A DNA stretch of 64,000 nt from Amphirosellinia nigrospora (GCA_004123355.1 SCHM01000001.1:11480193-11544192), one strand, 5' to 3'. Positions 1 through 13,210 are shown, numbered from the stretch's first letter. The notes: generated by a model not told the origin, from the sequence alone. Made by a program: numbers and translations.

Positions 1-2200
1 CACCTTGGTTTAAACGATTGGTTCTTATTATGTTGTTAACTGCCAACCAATTCACAGCCATCAGCCCTTAGCATCTCATCTGTCTATAAGTGGAGAGATA
101 TTTTCGCCAAACCAAGACACGAGAAAAGGTGATACGCATAGGTGAAAGTGTGATAACTCTTGGTGACTGCATATTGAGCCCTCCATAAGCTTTTCCGGAT
201 TTTATAGAGTTGATACGCTACACTGGATTCGGAGATGAGGTCCATTAGCCTAACAAATCAAGACTAGCTGTCGGCCAAAAAGCAGGGGTATGGGAACCCC
301 TTTCCAGATTGCTCTGCCCTAGTTGGACCGAATACAATGGTTCCTGTAATGAGCCCATGAGCCCGGGACTTGTAATTCTATTCTGGCTGGCTCTCGCTTT
401 TGATAATGAATGCCCAAATTGCTGTGGTAGAGACATGATAGAGACACGGGATGGCAGGGAGATGGCGTCAGGCATCGAGTGCACGGTGACCTCGAGTAGA
501 CAGAATGCATGTCTTGGAACGGATGACTGTCAGAACACAATGGCGGATTGAGGCGAATGATTGATCATTCAAAACCATTGCCACAGTGAGACGGTTTTAC
601 CCCTCTTACTACCTACAAGTACTGACCTTGTTTACTTTTGATATTTCATTGGCGTAGCTTCTATAATAGTGTACTTTGGGACTTAGTATGATTGTTACCG
701 TTCTTAGTCGTTTTCTTGGTACGGTAATGTTATCTGGGTCAGGGGCGCGCCCACTGGGGTGGGGATCACATAAGTAACATTCTGAACACGGGGGTATGAA
801 CACTCGGCACGCGTCATGTCATTTTGACGGAACAGTTCTCTGCCGCTCCATGTTGGCTTTCGCTTCTTGCTTTTCCCTGTAGCCAATTGAACTTGTCAAT
901 ACCGTATTGGGCAGACGCACGCATGAGAGAAGGGAAGTTGGTCGCGATCGACGTACATAGCGCTTGTTTCCCGAGGGTCATAACCCACCTTGCCCACGTT
1001 GTATTTTCTTACTTGCCTCGCATCGCATTTTCCTTGTACGTTCTGGGGTCCCCTCGCAGCAACTAGTCGTACTCTCCAAGTCGTCTGTGGCGTCCCATGA
1101 TCCGACGGTTATGAACCGGAGGTGCTCACTGTCAACAAGAAGCACCGATACTTGGAAGACTATCTGTCTTATACGACGTGTCACCAAGACGAGCTCCCTC
1201 TTTCGCAAGCTTTCCCTAGCCGCTCGCTGAAGTCCAGGTCAGTCAATGTAACCGCCACGTTCGCTAATGCTTTGGGCATAACGATCATCTCCTTCTAGAT
1301 CAATACAACTGCGACGTTGTCGGGTATCTTGGTGGTTTGATGGATAAACAAGTATGGAGTGAAGTTGCAGCTGACGATGTAACATGATGCAGGTCCTGGC
1401 TTTACGACCACTGATTGGAATTTGCCCCACGTACTATTATCGATCCAACCGACTATAATAAGTGCCCTTATATGACTGGGTTCACTTGCATGGTTTTGGC
1501 ATGATTGGACTTGACAGCAAAGTTGTTCTGGAACAAAGGTCTAAGCACACCATAGTACAGCTCATCAAGGGCCTGGATGACGGAGCTGTAATGGTAGGGG
1601 ATCAAAACTATCCTTACCGAGGAACCCCTCGAATTGCGTCGTGAGAGTCGATGCAAATGGGCTCGGCCCAAGCAAGAATTTCAGGTGAGTGATATGAAAG
1701 TTTTCTCTCCTCTGCCCTCTTGTTGGCCTCGGACTTGCCGATTCCAGTCCGGGGTAGTTCGTTCAATTATATGCCTATCTACTCGATGAAGGACCATGCA
1801 TCTACACACATCACCGATCCCTTACCGAGCGACTCACGGTTGTGCGACTTGTTTCAAACCGAAAACATCCCTGATTCAAACCTGTGATTCTTCGCGTTTG
1901 ACTAGGGAAAGCCGTGCTAACAGTGGGGCTAGACACCAATATTCAATGCGAGAAGCTTATCTGGACCTCGTAAAGAGCAGTGTCTACTTCCATATTGGGG
2001 GCTTCCCTCCTTTAGTAGGTAGACGCGAGTCCGGCCCACCCTTCCTGTGTAAACGGATCAAGGATATATGGATAGTCGCCGTTAGAACGCGTGGGTTGTT
2101 GGCTTTTGTTAACTCTATAGCTTACCATACTCATTGGGTCCACATTCTTGGGACTAGCTAAACCGCCACCGGCTAAGGGCGTGTCCGAGCACATTGAGCA
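1..2200. other. Gene-free left end, nothing recognised
   Basis: I see no open frame here with a recognisable family motif or a convincing intron-exon structure. The longest frames (for example 1796-2161, about 120 codons) have random-looking composition and no splice-consistent extension. The stretch just before 2201 would contain the promoter and any extra 5' exon of the apsA homologue, whose N-terminus varies between species. Confidence 0.5.
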
Positions 2201-5200
2201 ATGGGCACAAGGGAAATGGAGGACGAGCTGAACAGTGCTGCCGTCGCAGCCTTGCCAACGCCGGTAGGCACTCCGTACCGGACGCCGTCACGAACATCGA
2301 GAAAGTCAAGACGATCCGTAACACCTCCGGGCATACCTTCCTCCTCGCCCCCAGCCTTACCGACTGATAGGACGGAGAAGAAGAACAAGCGTGCCTCCAA
2401 GAATTGGTCGGCGATGAGAATTTGAGTATTCTAGACCCTCGCCGGTTTACTCCGACATTGCATGCAAATCTTGTGTCGGAGATCCTCGCCTTACGGAGAG
2501 ATCAAGATGATAAACTGAAAATTATCGAAAATTTGGAAACATCCTTACATGCCGTCCATGAAGAAAAGGAGGTTTTGCAGTTGAACTTGTCCGACACAGC
2601 AAAGGAGTCTCGGTTACTCAAACGCCAACTAGCCCTGCTCGAAGGGGGGACGTCGTCCGCTTTAGGTGACATAACGCGAGAGCGGGAAGAAGCTGTTGAG
2701 GCGACAGCGAGGCGAAACGGCGGCTTGAAACGGCACAGAAGAAAGTCCGAGCCCAGGAAGAAGATTCACAACGGGTGCACGATCTATGGAAAGGGAGAGG
2801 GATGGCTGGGAGGAAGAGCGACGAAAATTTGAGCGAAAACTCCACGTTGCCGAAACTCGACTGAAAGCCGTTCTCCAAGAGGTCGAAACCCTCCAAACCG
2901 CTCAAGCAAATGGCGCTCAACATGAGCCGGAAAGCGATGCTGAGGACAAAGACAATGGCAGCGTCCGCACGCAGAGTTTGACGAATAGTATCCGCTTCTC
3001 TACGATCAGTGCTGCCAAAGTCAATGGTGTCAGCCTAGCGGATGAACTCAATTTCGACGATGACGATGAATATGAGACAGATCCGGACGGGCGTCAAAGC
3101 GTGCTTTCGAACCCTGGCCACTATCGCAATATGAGCCGCGAAAGTGTTATGTCCAAAGCCCACCAACGCAATTATAGTATTGATAGTCAAATTCGCCCCG
3201 GTAGCGTGGCTCGAAGGCTATATACAAACCCAAGTGTGTTGGCAAGGCTCGAAGGCGACATCAAAGAAGATGACGAAATTTTGTTGTCTACACCGACTCC
3301 TAACTACGCGGATGCGGCTGTGCAGTACTCACCACCTCCTTCACCGAAGATGGTTCCCTCGACACCTCCTACCCCGGAACCTGTGACAAAGGGCGAGGAT
3401 CTGTTGGATATAGAGAGTCCGCAGCGTGGTGACATAGAGATCGAAGCGAACCAGCGTCGAAAGCGTGTTCATATCAGCCGTCCGAATGCAAAAGATGCGC
3501 CCAGAATCATCACACATTCAATGATATCATCTGCATCCCAAACTTCTGACCCTATAAGCCCTCCAAGAACACCGCTCTCCCCAGCAGAGACGTTCACTTC
3601 AGAAACAACATCAACTGCTACACAGACGGACGAGGCTCCTATTCGCAAGCAGGTAGCCCCTTTAACCATCCTAGTATTAGCGTTGTCCCCCCAACAAGCC
3701 TTCCGCCAACGCCCCGGAGCATCGACTGCCTCAACATTCGAAAGATGTTGGTTGTCAGGTCTCCATTTTACAACCGACATTGGCTACTTTTCAATCTGTT
3801 GCGGTGCAGACAGAAGAGATTCGAGTCGACAAGAGACTGGATAAATTGCCGAGGCATCTTCATCCCTCCGCCATTTCGTCTCGGCCATCTTCTCCTACAG
3901 CTGACCTGGATGCCGAGGAGAAAGTGTTCACTCCTGTGCCAGGACATCTGCCTGCTCGAAACCCTCGACGGCTAGCAAACAAACACAGCTTCGTGAACGA
4001 ATTAAATCCATCGCCACCAGCGACACCATCATTGGTCGGATCGGAGGCTCACGACACCTATCCTGGTAATAATGATAACGGTCCTCTGTCCGGCGATAAA
4101 GCACCCGTGCGACGGCCGCCTCGCATTAGCAGCCTATTCGCTGGATTCGATGTCGTAAGTTCAGATGAAGCAGACGAGTTTGAAGACGGCGAATTTAGCG
4201 ACGCGGAATATCGAACGGCCCTCTCTGCTCCTAACCCGAGACCTGGAAGAAGTACTCCTGCTTCCTTGGGCTCGCTGTCTCCAGAGAGTGTCAGACCGTT
4301 GGCAAGAGATCCACGGAGTATCATGAGACAAATGGGAGGATCTGAGATATATAGCAGCTTTAGCCTGGTCGATGCGCGCAGTGTGGCAATACGCAAACCA
4401 TCGCGACCACCTTCAGTCGGCATGAACACAAGTTCGCGGGCGAGCGTCATGCGAAAAGCCGCGATGATTCAGAATGGTATATCTACACACCATGCTCGGT
4501 CGCCAAGTCCCAGCCTCCCTGACATTCAAGAACCTCCCTTTCCCACAAGGGCAAGTTCGAGGCAGCCAACTTTCACGGCCAGTGCTCCTAGCGACGGGTC
4601 GCGGAGCCCCACGCTATGGAAATGGCTGGTCCCGACGTGGCGCAAAGGGCAGCATTTACAGGAATAATAGTATTCGAAAGGTCCGTTCTGCGGCTGCTCT
4701 GCCACGAGGTGGACGATATCGTAGGCGAGACAGCCGCTCGTCGCCTCCCATGACACCTTCTGAGGAGGCGCCCGAGAGCCCTCAGTTGCCCCCTCTCCCA
4801 ACAATGATATCACGACGCCGCGGAATCGATACAAATCCCATCGGCCTCAATTATCTACGAACACAGCCAATACCGAAAACACCAACGCACTCTCTGTGGC
4901 CAGCTCACAACAAGCTCCGGGGTAGTGGAGGCTATTGCTCAGACCATGGTTGGTGAATGGATGTTCAAGTATGTTCGGAGGCGCAAGTCTTTCGGAGTGG
5001 CTGATGGCGGCCGGGAGGAGAATAGCAATGATCGCCACAAGCGATGGGTGTGGCTGGCACCGTATGAGAGAGCAATTCTCTGGAGTAGCAAACAACCAGC
5101 TTCTGGCAGCGCGCTGATGGGGAAGCCTGGTCGCAAACGTAAGTGGTTTTATCTCATTCTTCGATTGACTGTACTAACATGAATATAGTGACCATCCAGT

Positions 5201-6222
5201 CAGTTTTGGATGTCAAGGATGATAATCCTATTCCAAAGGGGGAAACTCGGATTTTCAATCGGTCTATTCTGATTCTCACTCCTCAGAGAGCCTTGAAATT
5301 TACTGCCGTTTCGGCTGAGCGCCATTACCTGTGGCTCATGTCACTATCGTTCCTCGCTCACTCCCAGCAGGACGTTCCAGAAATTACACCAAGCCTCACA
5401 CCGCCGAAGGCTGCCCCCCTCCTGATCCTGAACTATCAAAAGCTAAGGCTAAGCGGGGCGGAATTCGGGACTCAATCAGGCTCACCAAAGGGAAAAACCC
5501 ATCTTTCATGACCCGCCACGATCAAAACACACAGCCTAGTCTACCAGAGGAGCCAGAGCCCTGCCAACATTTCCTATAAATATCAATACCGACGTGCCAG
5601 GGCCGATGCCCACCCACCAACGCGAGCTCTCTGGAGACACTGCTGAGCCACCGTTCATTCCTCGGTTCAATGATAGAGGTCACAGGCGCGTACATGAGCG
5701 CGCAAACCAAGTAACGCTTCACGGTAGAAAGAGGAGCAATACTGGAGGCCATGTTCCACCACCATTATCCTTCCGCGGCTTCTCCCCCACGGCGAGCTCG
5801 ATGCATGCCTCGACTAATAGTACCGCGGGGGCCAGCGTCCACACAGCAGGCTCTTCCGACATCTACGGACCGTCCCAAGCGTCAAGCAACATGACGTGGG
5901 GCATTAGTACGGTTGGTTCTCAGCGGACGTCAGAAGCGTCCTCGCGACCTGCTGGCAACTTTTTTGAGGCGATAGGCACCGTTCGAATGGAGGCCTTCAT
6001 TAGCCCGCTCTCGAAGTTTGATGAGCCCCCGGACAGGATCGAGGAAACACGGTATAGCGCCCGACGGCAAAGCAAGGAGCGCCGTCGCCGCAGAAGCCGC
6101 AGCCGTCACCGGGACAGCTACTCGTCCGCGGTACTCGAGGGACGGGCTCGTACTACACTGGTAGCAGGGCGGGAGAGGAATACCACTTCCGTGACGATCC
6201 CTTCAGGGGTTTTGATCCATGA
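2201..6222 (+). CDS. apsA: ApsA/Num1-type cortical anchor with C-terminal PH domain, frame broken many times
   Basis: Homologue of Aspergillus ApsA and yeast Num1, large cell-cortex proteins that anchor dynein and mitochondria and position nuclei. An N-terminal Ser/Pro-rich part is followed by the family signature DPRRFTPTLHANLVSEIL (from about 2437) and a charged coiled coil up to about 2920. A long acidic, low-complexity middle follows. The segment VGEWMFKYVRRRKSFG leads into the PH domain (RHKRWVWLAPYERAILWSSK, then FNRSILILTPQRALKFTA, about 5030-5330). An SR/RRR-rich tail ends in DDPFRGFDP and a TGA at 6220-6222, the conserved ApsA C-terminus. One clear intron (5139-5188, GTAAGT, TACTAAC, TAG) splits the PH domain. 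The frame changes about ten times (near 2412, 2705, 2781, 3645, 3735, 4600, 4800, 4923, 5395, 5575 and 6165), nearly all explained by one missing base, for example in the G run at 4920. No substitution stops are evident. The start at 2201 is the first in-frame ATG and is tentative. Identity is secure; integrity is not. Confidence 0.85.
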
Positions 6223-7352
6223 CCGGATGTTGTCTCCAACAGGCCGCTTTTCATATCTCTTTAAGCGTCACGGTGTAAAACACCGATAGATACCCTCATT
6301 TCGCATGTCGTTATATACCAAAACTGCAGTCCGTTTCTGCACAATCGTTGTCAACCCTCGACGCCTGGGACTTTTAGGCTATTTCTCTTATTTGGTTTAG
6401 GGGTATGTCGAGATAGGAGTTTGCGGACAGAGCGCGCCAAGCAAAGGATGGGGGGCCTCGGGCAGAGAAAGGACTCGAGAGGGTTATGGCGTCGGTTGAG
6501 AGATCTCGAGAAAAGCGTTCTATGTGTACATTTAGTTATAATCCTCTGACCATGGTAGGGAAAACGGAGAAGGACGTAAAGAGAGTGGTATGTCAAGGCC
6601 AGTCAGTGTGTTGATAATACTAGTAGATACTATCTAGCTTTGTTCTAAAGGTTAGAGGTCTGTCGCCAGACAAATTCTTCTATATCAAGCTGTATCTGTA
6701 ATCTGAATCTAAACCGAACCCCGCAGCTGCTTCTGAAGCTCATCGTAATGGCTACGTTACATGTCGCCTTTTTATCCACCCACTTTGTGAAGTCTTCGCC
6801 ATAGCAATATGGACTGATATAAGACATAGACACAATTTCACAAAAATACTCTGCTGATCGATTTGTATCCTCGTTATCTGTGCTTGTATAAGTTTTTGAT
6901 GTATGGACTTGTACTACTTCAGGTAGTTAGGTGGTTACTTCGGGCACGAGACCATCTCATTACATGCCGGTCTATGTGATGGATTATATAGATAGAGTTA
7001 ATGCCTGTAGTGAACGAAGGGCTTGGCTCAGGCACCCCGCCACCCCCACTAACGGCAAGCATCCACCTAAACTAAGTACCTAGAGTGAGGCACCGCTGCT
7101 ACCTGACCTTGCATCACGCAACATAGGTATACTCTCGTCTACACCACTGCCAACCACCCTTGGTCCGCGTTTCCTTGATCGCCGCTACATCACTCACGCC
7201 TAGCCTGTTCCTATTTCTGCGAGTACTATACTCGTTCTTGTCTATAGATTGCACTCACGTCATTTCGACTCGACAACCCTCTCTCGTGTCTTCTATCGCC
7301 CCAACTGCTGACCGCCGACTGCCGACCGGCATAACACATACCAACCGCCAAA
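6223..7352. other. Intergenic, apsA 3' side to ubc12 promoter
   Basis: No coding frame is supported. The last 250 bases before ubc12 are C/T-rich with scattered CTCGTC/CTCACGTCATTTC stretches, as in many fungal 5' regions. No other element is recognised. Confidence 0.5.
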
Positions 7353-8053
7353 ATGCTGAAAATATGGTCTATGGTAAGGGAGGGCAATGAAATTTGTTAT
7401 GGCATGGCGCGGCTTCTGACATGGTCTTTTGCAGAAAAAGGAGCAGCAAAAGCAGGAAAATGCTGATGCAGGGGGCAAGAAAAAGAAAGTCACTGCCGCC
7501 CAACTACGAGTACAAAAAGGTATGTAAACATGTAGCAAGTTATTCACACGACCCCTAGCTCAAGAAGGAAAGAATCTAACGTTGGCATCACCCCTTCGTA
7601 GATCTCTCAGAGCTGTCCCTAGGCACGACGATGAGAACGGAATTTCCCGACCCCGACGATATCCTCAACTTCATTCTCGAGATCAAGCCCGACGAGGGAG
7701 TCTACACTGGTGGCAAATTCACCTTCACCTTCAACATGAGTTCCAACTATCCGCACGAGCCGCCAAAGGTGCGCTGCCAGCAGAAGATTTACCACCCCAA
7801 CATCGACCTCGAGGGGAAGGTGTGCCTCAACATTCTGCGCGAGGACTGGAAACCTGTCCTTAACCTCAACGCCGTCATCGTCGGCATGCAGTTCCTGTTC
7901 CTCGAGCCGAACGCTTCCGATCCGCTCAACAAGGAGGCCGCCGATGACCTGCGCGCCAGTCGCGAGGCATTCCGCAGGAACGTACGGACTTCCATGACCG
8001 GCGGGTCAGTACGTGGGACCATATACGACAGTGTCATTCAGTCGAGGCGTTAA
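7353..8053 (+). CDS. ubc12: NEDD8-conjugating enzyme E2 Ubc12
   Basis: Carries the ubiquitin-like protein NEDD8/Rub1 from its E1 to cullins, activating cullin-RING ubiquitin ligases. Three exons, 7353-7373, 7435-7519 and 7602-8053, joined by GT-AG introns give an uninterrupted 185-residue protein, the normal Ubc12 size. It begins MLKIWSMKKEQQKQ, the family-specific N-terminal extension that docks on the NEDD8 E1. The UBC fold shows YPHEPPKVRCQQKIYHPNID and the active-site cysteine (about residue 110) in EGKVCLNILREDWKP, followed by FLEPNASDPLNKEAA. The ATG lies in CCAAAATGC, a good fungal start context, and the short first exon (21 bases) is typical of this gene. No frame damage. It is convergent with nothing and lies between apsA and ilv5 without functional linkage. 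Confidence 0.97.
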
Positions 8054-9421
8054 GGATGTTCATTGATTGTCGGGCCACGCGGGTGGCAGCACCTCGGTTT
8101 CCTCACCCCGAGCCGAGAGGATCACATCACATTTACATATACGTGAGCGACTGGACACTGCATCACTCGGGGCGTTATATGGAGGTGCATGTCTTGTGAA
8201 ACATGGGGAACCGTGGCCATGATTGATTCTATACCTAGATTTGAAGATGCAGATTGGCGGTGCTTTATTCCCTTTGTTTCGATCAGCACAGCATTGGCGT
8301 TCTTTTTACGGGGGCATATCGGCCACCTTGAGCGACGAACTTGCCCGATTCCATCATATTAGACTTGAAGCACACACTTCAGGGTTGGGAGCCGACATGA
8401 ATGAAGATTGAGAGTGGACGGGAGGATAAACACGCGGATAGACTGGTTTCTGGTCATTCTTGCTGGGGGCAAATCACGATGTAGAGCATACCTATCGACA
8501 CTTATCGTAGGTAGATAAAGGACCATCAATACAATATGATATTCATGACTTCACGAGCCAACATCATATCCTGGCGGCCCCGCACGTTATAGGCTAGGAC
8601 CATCCTTCCTTTCGTCCTAACTACAGTAGGATCAACATGGGTCGACTCGACTGGATGGCAACGTTTGCCCGCATCTCAGCCGCGCGAGGAGGATACGGGC
8701 TTTATCAAGAACAATGTACTTAAACTTATTTCAAATGGCCCGGTCAAGTTACGCACTAGCCTCCCCCAAAAGGGGGGATTGTTGAATACTAGCTGGAGCC
8801 TCCTCCTATTAAAAGACAACTGATTGAGCATACGTATAGTTGCAAACCTCGAGTGGATGCGATGGTCGCCTATACTGCTTTAATGGGAAAAACCTCAAAA
8901 AGGACCTGGCGGGTCGGGTCCACGACGATTTTAAAGGTCGACCAACCGTAGTGGCTTGATCGGGGCTAAGGGTCCAACATGATGATGTTTGTCTCCATGT
9001 AGCAAATCTTGGAAGCATGCATGCTGATGTTCAGGTACCTAATAACCCCAGAAAGCCGGCCAAAATGTGTGCCGGCACGCTGGGCTGCTGGCTAGCGTGG
9101 TGTAAAGCTAGCCCTCTATAGCCCTCTACACCCCCCGCCCCCACCAATGGCGTAGCAATTTTCGACTCACCGCCGCCGAGATCGCTCTTGATCTTCCAAG
9201 CTCTTGTCCACTTCTCGGAAGCCTGCCTCCAACACAAAAGCTCTGCCGACTCTTGATTTTCCCGAATCTCACTTCCATACATCTTGACACCTCTTAACCT
9301 GGCTGATCTTTGCTAGTGGCACATATTGCTGGACAATATTATACCTGGTAGTGCTCGCGCCCCCCTCAATTGACTTCATCGCCCTCTCTCCTCTCCGCTC
9401 AATTTTTTTCTCCCCGCCATC
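8054..9421. other. Intergenic, ubc12 3' side to ilv5 promoter
   Basis: No gene is recognised. Short frames here lack family motifs. The final 80 bases before ilv5 are a pyrimidine-rich leader (CTCTCTCCTCTCCGCTCAATTTTTTTCTCC), typical of highly expressed fungal genes. Confidence 0.5.
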
Positions 9422-10918
9422 ATGGCTGCCAGAGGTTTCTCAAAGGCTCTCCGTAGCCAATTGGCTCGTCAATTGGTCTCGCCGACCGCTCAGAGACGTT
9501 CATTTGTCGCCGCCTCCAATCTCGTCAGAGCTACCGCTGCTCAGGCCCGGCCTGCGGTGGCTGGTGTTGCTCAACAGCAGGTTCGTGGTGTAAAGACCAT
9601 CGATTTTGCTGGCACTCCTGAGGAAGTTTTCGGTAAGCCATTCCGGCGGATTTATGAGATTGGCCACTTTGAGGGACCATGACTGACGATCAGCTTTTTA
9701 GAGCGTGCCGACTGGCCCAAGGAGAAGCTTTTGGTATGTTCTTAGCCTGAGACGTATTAGCGATGCCAATGAGTGGGGAACCATGTGAGCTTACCATATA
9801 AATAGGACTACTTCAAGAACGACACTCTCGCCCTAATTGGCTACGGTTCTCAAGGCCACGGTCAAGGTCTGAACCTCCGCGACAACGGACTGAACGTCAT
9901 TGTTGGCGTCAGAAAGAACGGCCAATCGTGGAAGGATGCGGTACAAGACGGCTGGGTCCCCGGCCAAAACCTCTTCGAGGTTGATGAGGCTATTGGCAAG
10001 GGTACTATCGTCATGAACCTCCTCAGTGATGCCGCCCAGAGCGAGACCTGGCCCGCTATCAAGCCCCAGCTAACTAAGGGCAAGGTATGTTTGGCGAGAA
10101 GTTACATCACCCGAGTGGAGAAATGGCTAACCATCTCATAGACTCTGTACTTCTCGCACGGCTTCTCTCCTGTCTTCAAGGACGTGACCAAGGTTGATGT
10201 TCCCAAGGATATCGATGTTATTCTTGTTGCTCCTAAGGGCTCTGGCCGAACTGTCCGTTCGCTCTTCCGTGAGGGCCGTGGTATCAACTCCTCTTATGCC
10301 GTCTACCAGGATGTCACTGGCAAGGCCGAGGAGAAGGCTCAGGCCCTCGGTGTCGCTGTCGGCAGCGGTTACCTTTACAAGACCACATTCGAGAAGGAAG
10401 TGTACTCTGACCTCTACGGTGAGCGTGGTTGCCTGATGGGCGGTATCCACGGTATGTTCCTTGCTCAATACGAGGTTCTACGTGAGCGTGGCCACAGCCC
10501 CAGCGAGGCTTTCAATGAGACTGTCGAGGAGGCTACTCAAAGCTTGTACCCTCTGATCGGTGCCAACGGTATGGACTGGATGTACGAGGCCTGCTCCACC
10601 ACTGCCCGTCGTGGCGCTATCGATTGGACTCCCCGATTCAAGGACGCCCTTAAGCCTGTCTTCAACCAGCTATACGACGCTGTGATCGACGGCTCCGAGA
10701 CCAAGCGATCGCTTGAATACAACGGCCAAAAGGATTACCGACAGAAGTTCGAGGCCGAAATGGAAGAGATCCGGAACTTGGAGATCTGGAGGGCCGGCCG
10801 GGCTGTGAGGTAAGCATAAACACCTGATGGCATGCTACATGCTGCACTATTCTGGGCGACCATGATCCGTAACTAACCCGACTACCACAGATCTCTCCGA
10901 CCCGAGAACCAGAAGTAG
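9422..10918 (+). CDS. ilv5: Mitochondrial ketol-acid reductoisomerase (acetohydroxyacid reductoisomerase)
   Basis: Converts acetolactate or acetohydroxybutyrate to dihydroxy acids with NADPH and Mg2+, the second common step of valine and isoleucine synthesis, in mitochondria. Five exons (9422-9632, 9702-9733, 9806-10084, 10142-10809, 10891-10918) give 405 intact residues. Residues 1 to about 58 are Arg/Ser/Ala-rich and end near VRGVKTIDF, a standard mitochondrial presequence. The NADPH-binding loop is LIGYGSQGHGQGLNLRDNG. Metal-site and catalytic segments are SDLYGERGCLMGG and PLIGANGMDWMYEACSTTA. The C-terminus RPENQK is usual for fungal Ilv5. The start ATGG follows CCGCCATC, a strong context. 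All introns are phase-consistent GT-AG introns of 56-81 bases. No frame damage in 1.2 kb of coding sequence, which makes it a useful contrast to the broken neighbour apsA. Confidence 0.98.
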
Positions 10919-11614
10919 GCGCAATAACGAAGCGAGTGGCGTTGGGAATGTTTTAGGCTGGGAAAACAATATCGGCAGTGTATACTTGGAAAGGGAAGGT
11001 GTTTAAAAGATGACAAAACTTGTTTGTACTTGTATTCAGGATTCCCCAGATACCATGATGGCTTGCGAGGACCAAAGGGATTAAGTCCAAAAGTGATGTC
11101 GAGCTAGCAAATATTATGCTATTTTAATTTTCAGGCATCTTCTATGAGCAGTGATGTTGACCATGACGTGACTGAATTTCATTATGGTTGGTACAGGATA
11201 GTGTATGGTCAGCACCTAATAGTGGTATACCTTCCGTTATCGGCACGGCGTGATACATACTTCGGTGATCCACCCGCCAAGTGGGCAGTATTGACATGGC
11301 AGTTAGAGGTAGGTATTGTCAGTAGATTCAATCATAGGGCGTCGCACACATAATATGGACCCAATCCTCTCTCCACGACTTCTTTGAGACCATAGTTAGC
11401 CCATTCTATCTCTCCTCGGTTTTAGTATGCAACAGTGATATATGAGTCTTCACAGCACAGTCTACTTCTACAACCCCGCAGAATCTTGGCGCGAACAGGG
11501 GTTTCTGAGCTGGAGGGGTTAGAACGAGACGTGAGAGATAGGAAATAAAGAGGGAGAGAAAGGAAAAAAGTAAAAAAGAAGACGGAAACGAGGCACGCGA
11601 GAGAGTATACTATA
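10919..11614. other. Intergenic, ilv5 3' UTR to dehydratase promoter
   Basis: No coding frame is supported. The 60 bases before the dehydratase start are a purine-rich GAGAGA/AAGAAAA leader. Confidence 0.5.
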
Positions 11615-12982
11615 ATGGCGGATCCCTCGACGTCGCCTCCGCTGACGCGGGCTTCGGTCCTCGAAGCGCGCGAACTGATTAAGGGGTTCGTGCACCACAC
11701 GCCCACGCTCACGAACGCTACCCTGAATAGGCTTGCGTCGACGCCGCGAGACGGGGTGGACGGAGGAGAAGGGAGGAAATCGGCGAACCCCAAGATACGG
11801 CTGTATTTTAAGTGCGAGAACTTACAGCGCGTTGGCGCCTTTAAGATCCGTGGTGCCTTTCATGCGCTTGAACGCCTTAAAAGAGAGCCTGGGTGGGAGG
11901 AGGAGGGGGCGTGAGAGGGGGTTGTTACGCATAGTAGTGGTGAGTTGTTTTGTTGTTTTGTTGTTTTGGTTGTATGTTCATTCTAGTAGTCATCAGGGTA
12001 AGAGGTTGTTGGGTGAGATGTCTTATGGAGAGATGTATTGCTTTTTTTTTTTTTTTGGCTTGTTATAGTTGAGCTAAGAATATCTGATAGGTAACCATGC
12101 ACAAGCTCTGGCACTCGCGGCACGGACTAACGGTATACCGGCTCATATCGTCATGCCGTCCATCTCTGCCAAGCCCAAGATCGCGGCGACGAAGGGATAC
12201 GGCGCAAACGTGGTGTTTAGTGGTAGCACGAGCGTGGAGCGCGAGGCGGTCGTTATGAAGGTTATAGAGGAGACGGGCGCGCGCCTCGTTCCGCCTTATG
12301 ATCACCCTGATATTGTGCTAGGGCAGGGAACCCTGGGCTTGGAATTACAGGAGGATGCCCGGGACATTATCGCCGCGGCTGCTGGCGCCGAACTCTCACA
12401 CCCCACGAATCACGAGGCCGTACCAGCGGAGCGCGGCTTCAGAGCCCCCATCACGACGCCCAAGCTCCCCGAAAAGAAGAGGGCGAAACCCGGCCTGGAT
12501 GCCATCTTAGCCCCCTGCGGTGGCGGCGGCATGCTCTCGGGCGTGGCGCTCTCGTGTGAGGGGACCGGGATCCGCGTCTTCGGATGCGAGCCGTGGTTCG
12601 AGGGCGCCGACGACGCGAAGCGGGGATACGAGTCCGGGCAGCGGGTCGAGGCGGTGTCGACGCTCACCGTCGCCGATGGGCTGCGCACACCCGTGGGCAA
12701 GGTGCCCTGGGGCGTCATCTACGAGCGGAGGCTCGTGGCGGGCTTCTATAGTGTCAGCGAGGAGGAGATCATCGCGGCGCTGCGCCTCGTCTACGAGCGC
12801 TTCAAGATGGTGGTCGAGCCGAGCGCCGCCGTGCCCCTCGCCGTCGCCCTCTTTAACGAGGACTTTAGAGCTCTCGTTGAGCGCGAGGGGGCGAAGATGG
12901 GTGGGATGTAGGTGTTGTGCTTAGTGGTGGGAATGTTAGTCTTGAGGCGCTGGGGAAGCTGTTTGCGCCGAAGGGTGAGTAG
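11615..12982 (+). CDS. PLP-dependent serine/threonine dehydratase or serine racemase, with internal TGA and a late frameshift
   Basis: Fold-type II PLP enzyme of the serine racemase / L-threonine (serine) ammonia-lyase family, which deaminates or racemises serine and threonine in the cytosol. Seen: the PLP-lysine motif NLQRVGAFKIRGAFHAL (from about 11818), the substrate/phosphate loop THSSGNHAQALALAARTNG formed across an intron (11940-12090), the glycine-rich loop PCGGGGMLSGVALS (about 12511), and the terminal VVLSGGNVSLEALGKLFAP. Two defects: an in-frame TGA at 11912-11914 between the lysine motif and the SSGNH loop (one transition from CGA), and a one-base loss in the G-rich stretch near 12905 that hides the true C-terminus, which ends at the TAG at 12980-12982. 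Without these the length (about 400 residues) is normal for the family. The biosynthetic IlvA-type enzyme is unlikely because the C-terminal ACT domains are absent. Confidence 0.85.
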
Positions 12983-13210
12983 TGGATGAGCTAGAATCAA
13001 CCATTTTTGAGAATTCCATGTCGGTTGTTAGCCATACTACATAGACACTTGTATCGCGATGGGGAAAATATTCTAAGCGAAGATGTTGAACGTTTCTCAT
13101 AAATGTCATCTATCATATAGGTACGTTAAATAATGTTATCCCCTATGAGCCCTCCTTAAGAGAACCACCCTCTTTATGTCCACATCATATCATAAAATTT
13201 TCGTATGTCC

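Noticed and set aside
1796-2161. 121-codon plus-strand frame before apsA
   Set aside because: No recognisable domain and no connection by splice sites to the apsA homologue.
10136-10468. 110-codon minus-strand frame inside ilv5
   Set aside because: Antisense shadow of a highly conserved, codon-biased exon. No motif of its own.
11887-11939. Short intron that would remove the TGA in the dehydratase
   Set aside because: The only GT...AG pairs around the codon span about 25 bases, too short for a fungal intron, and the sequence after TGA is still in frame with the SSGNH motif.
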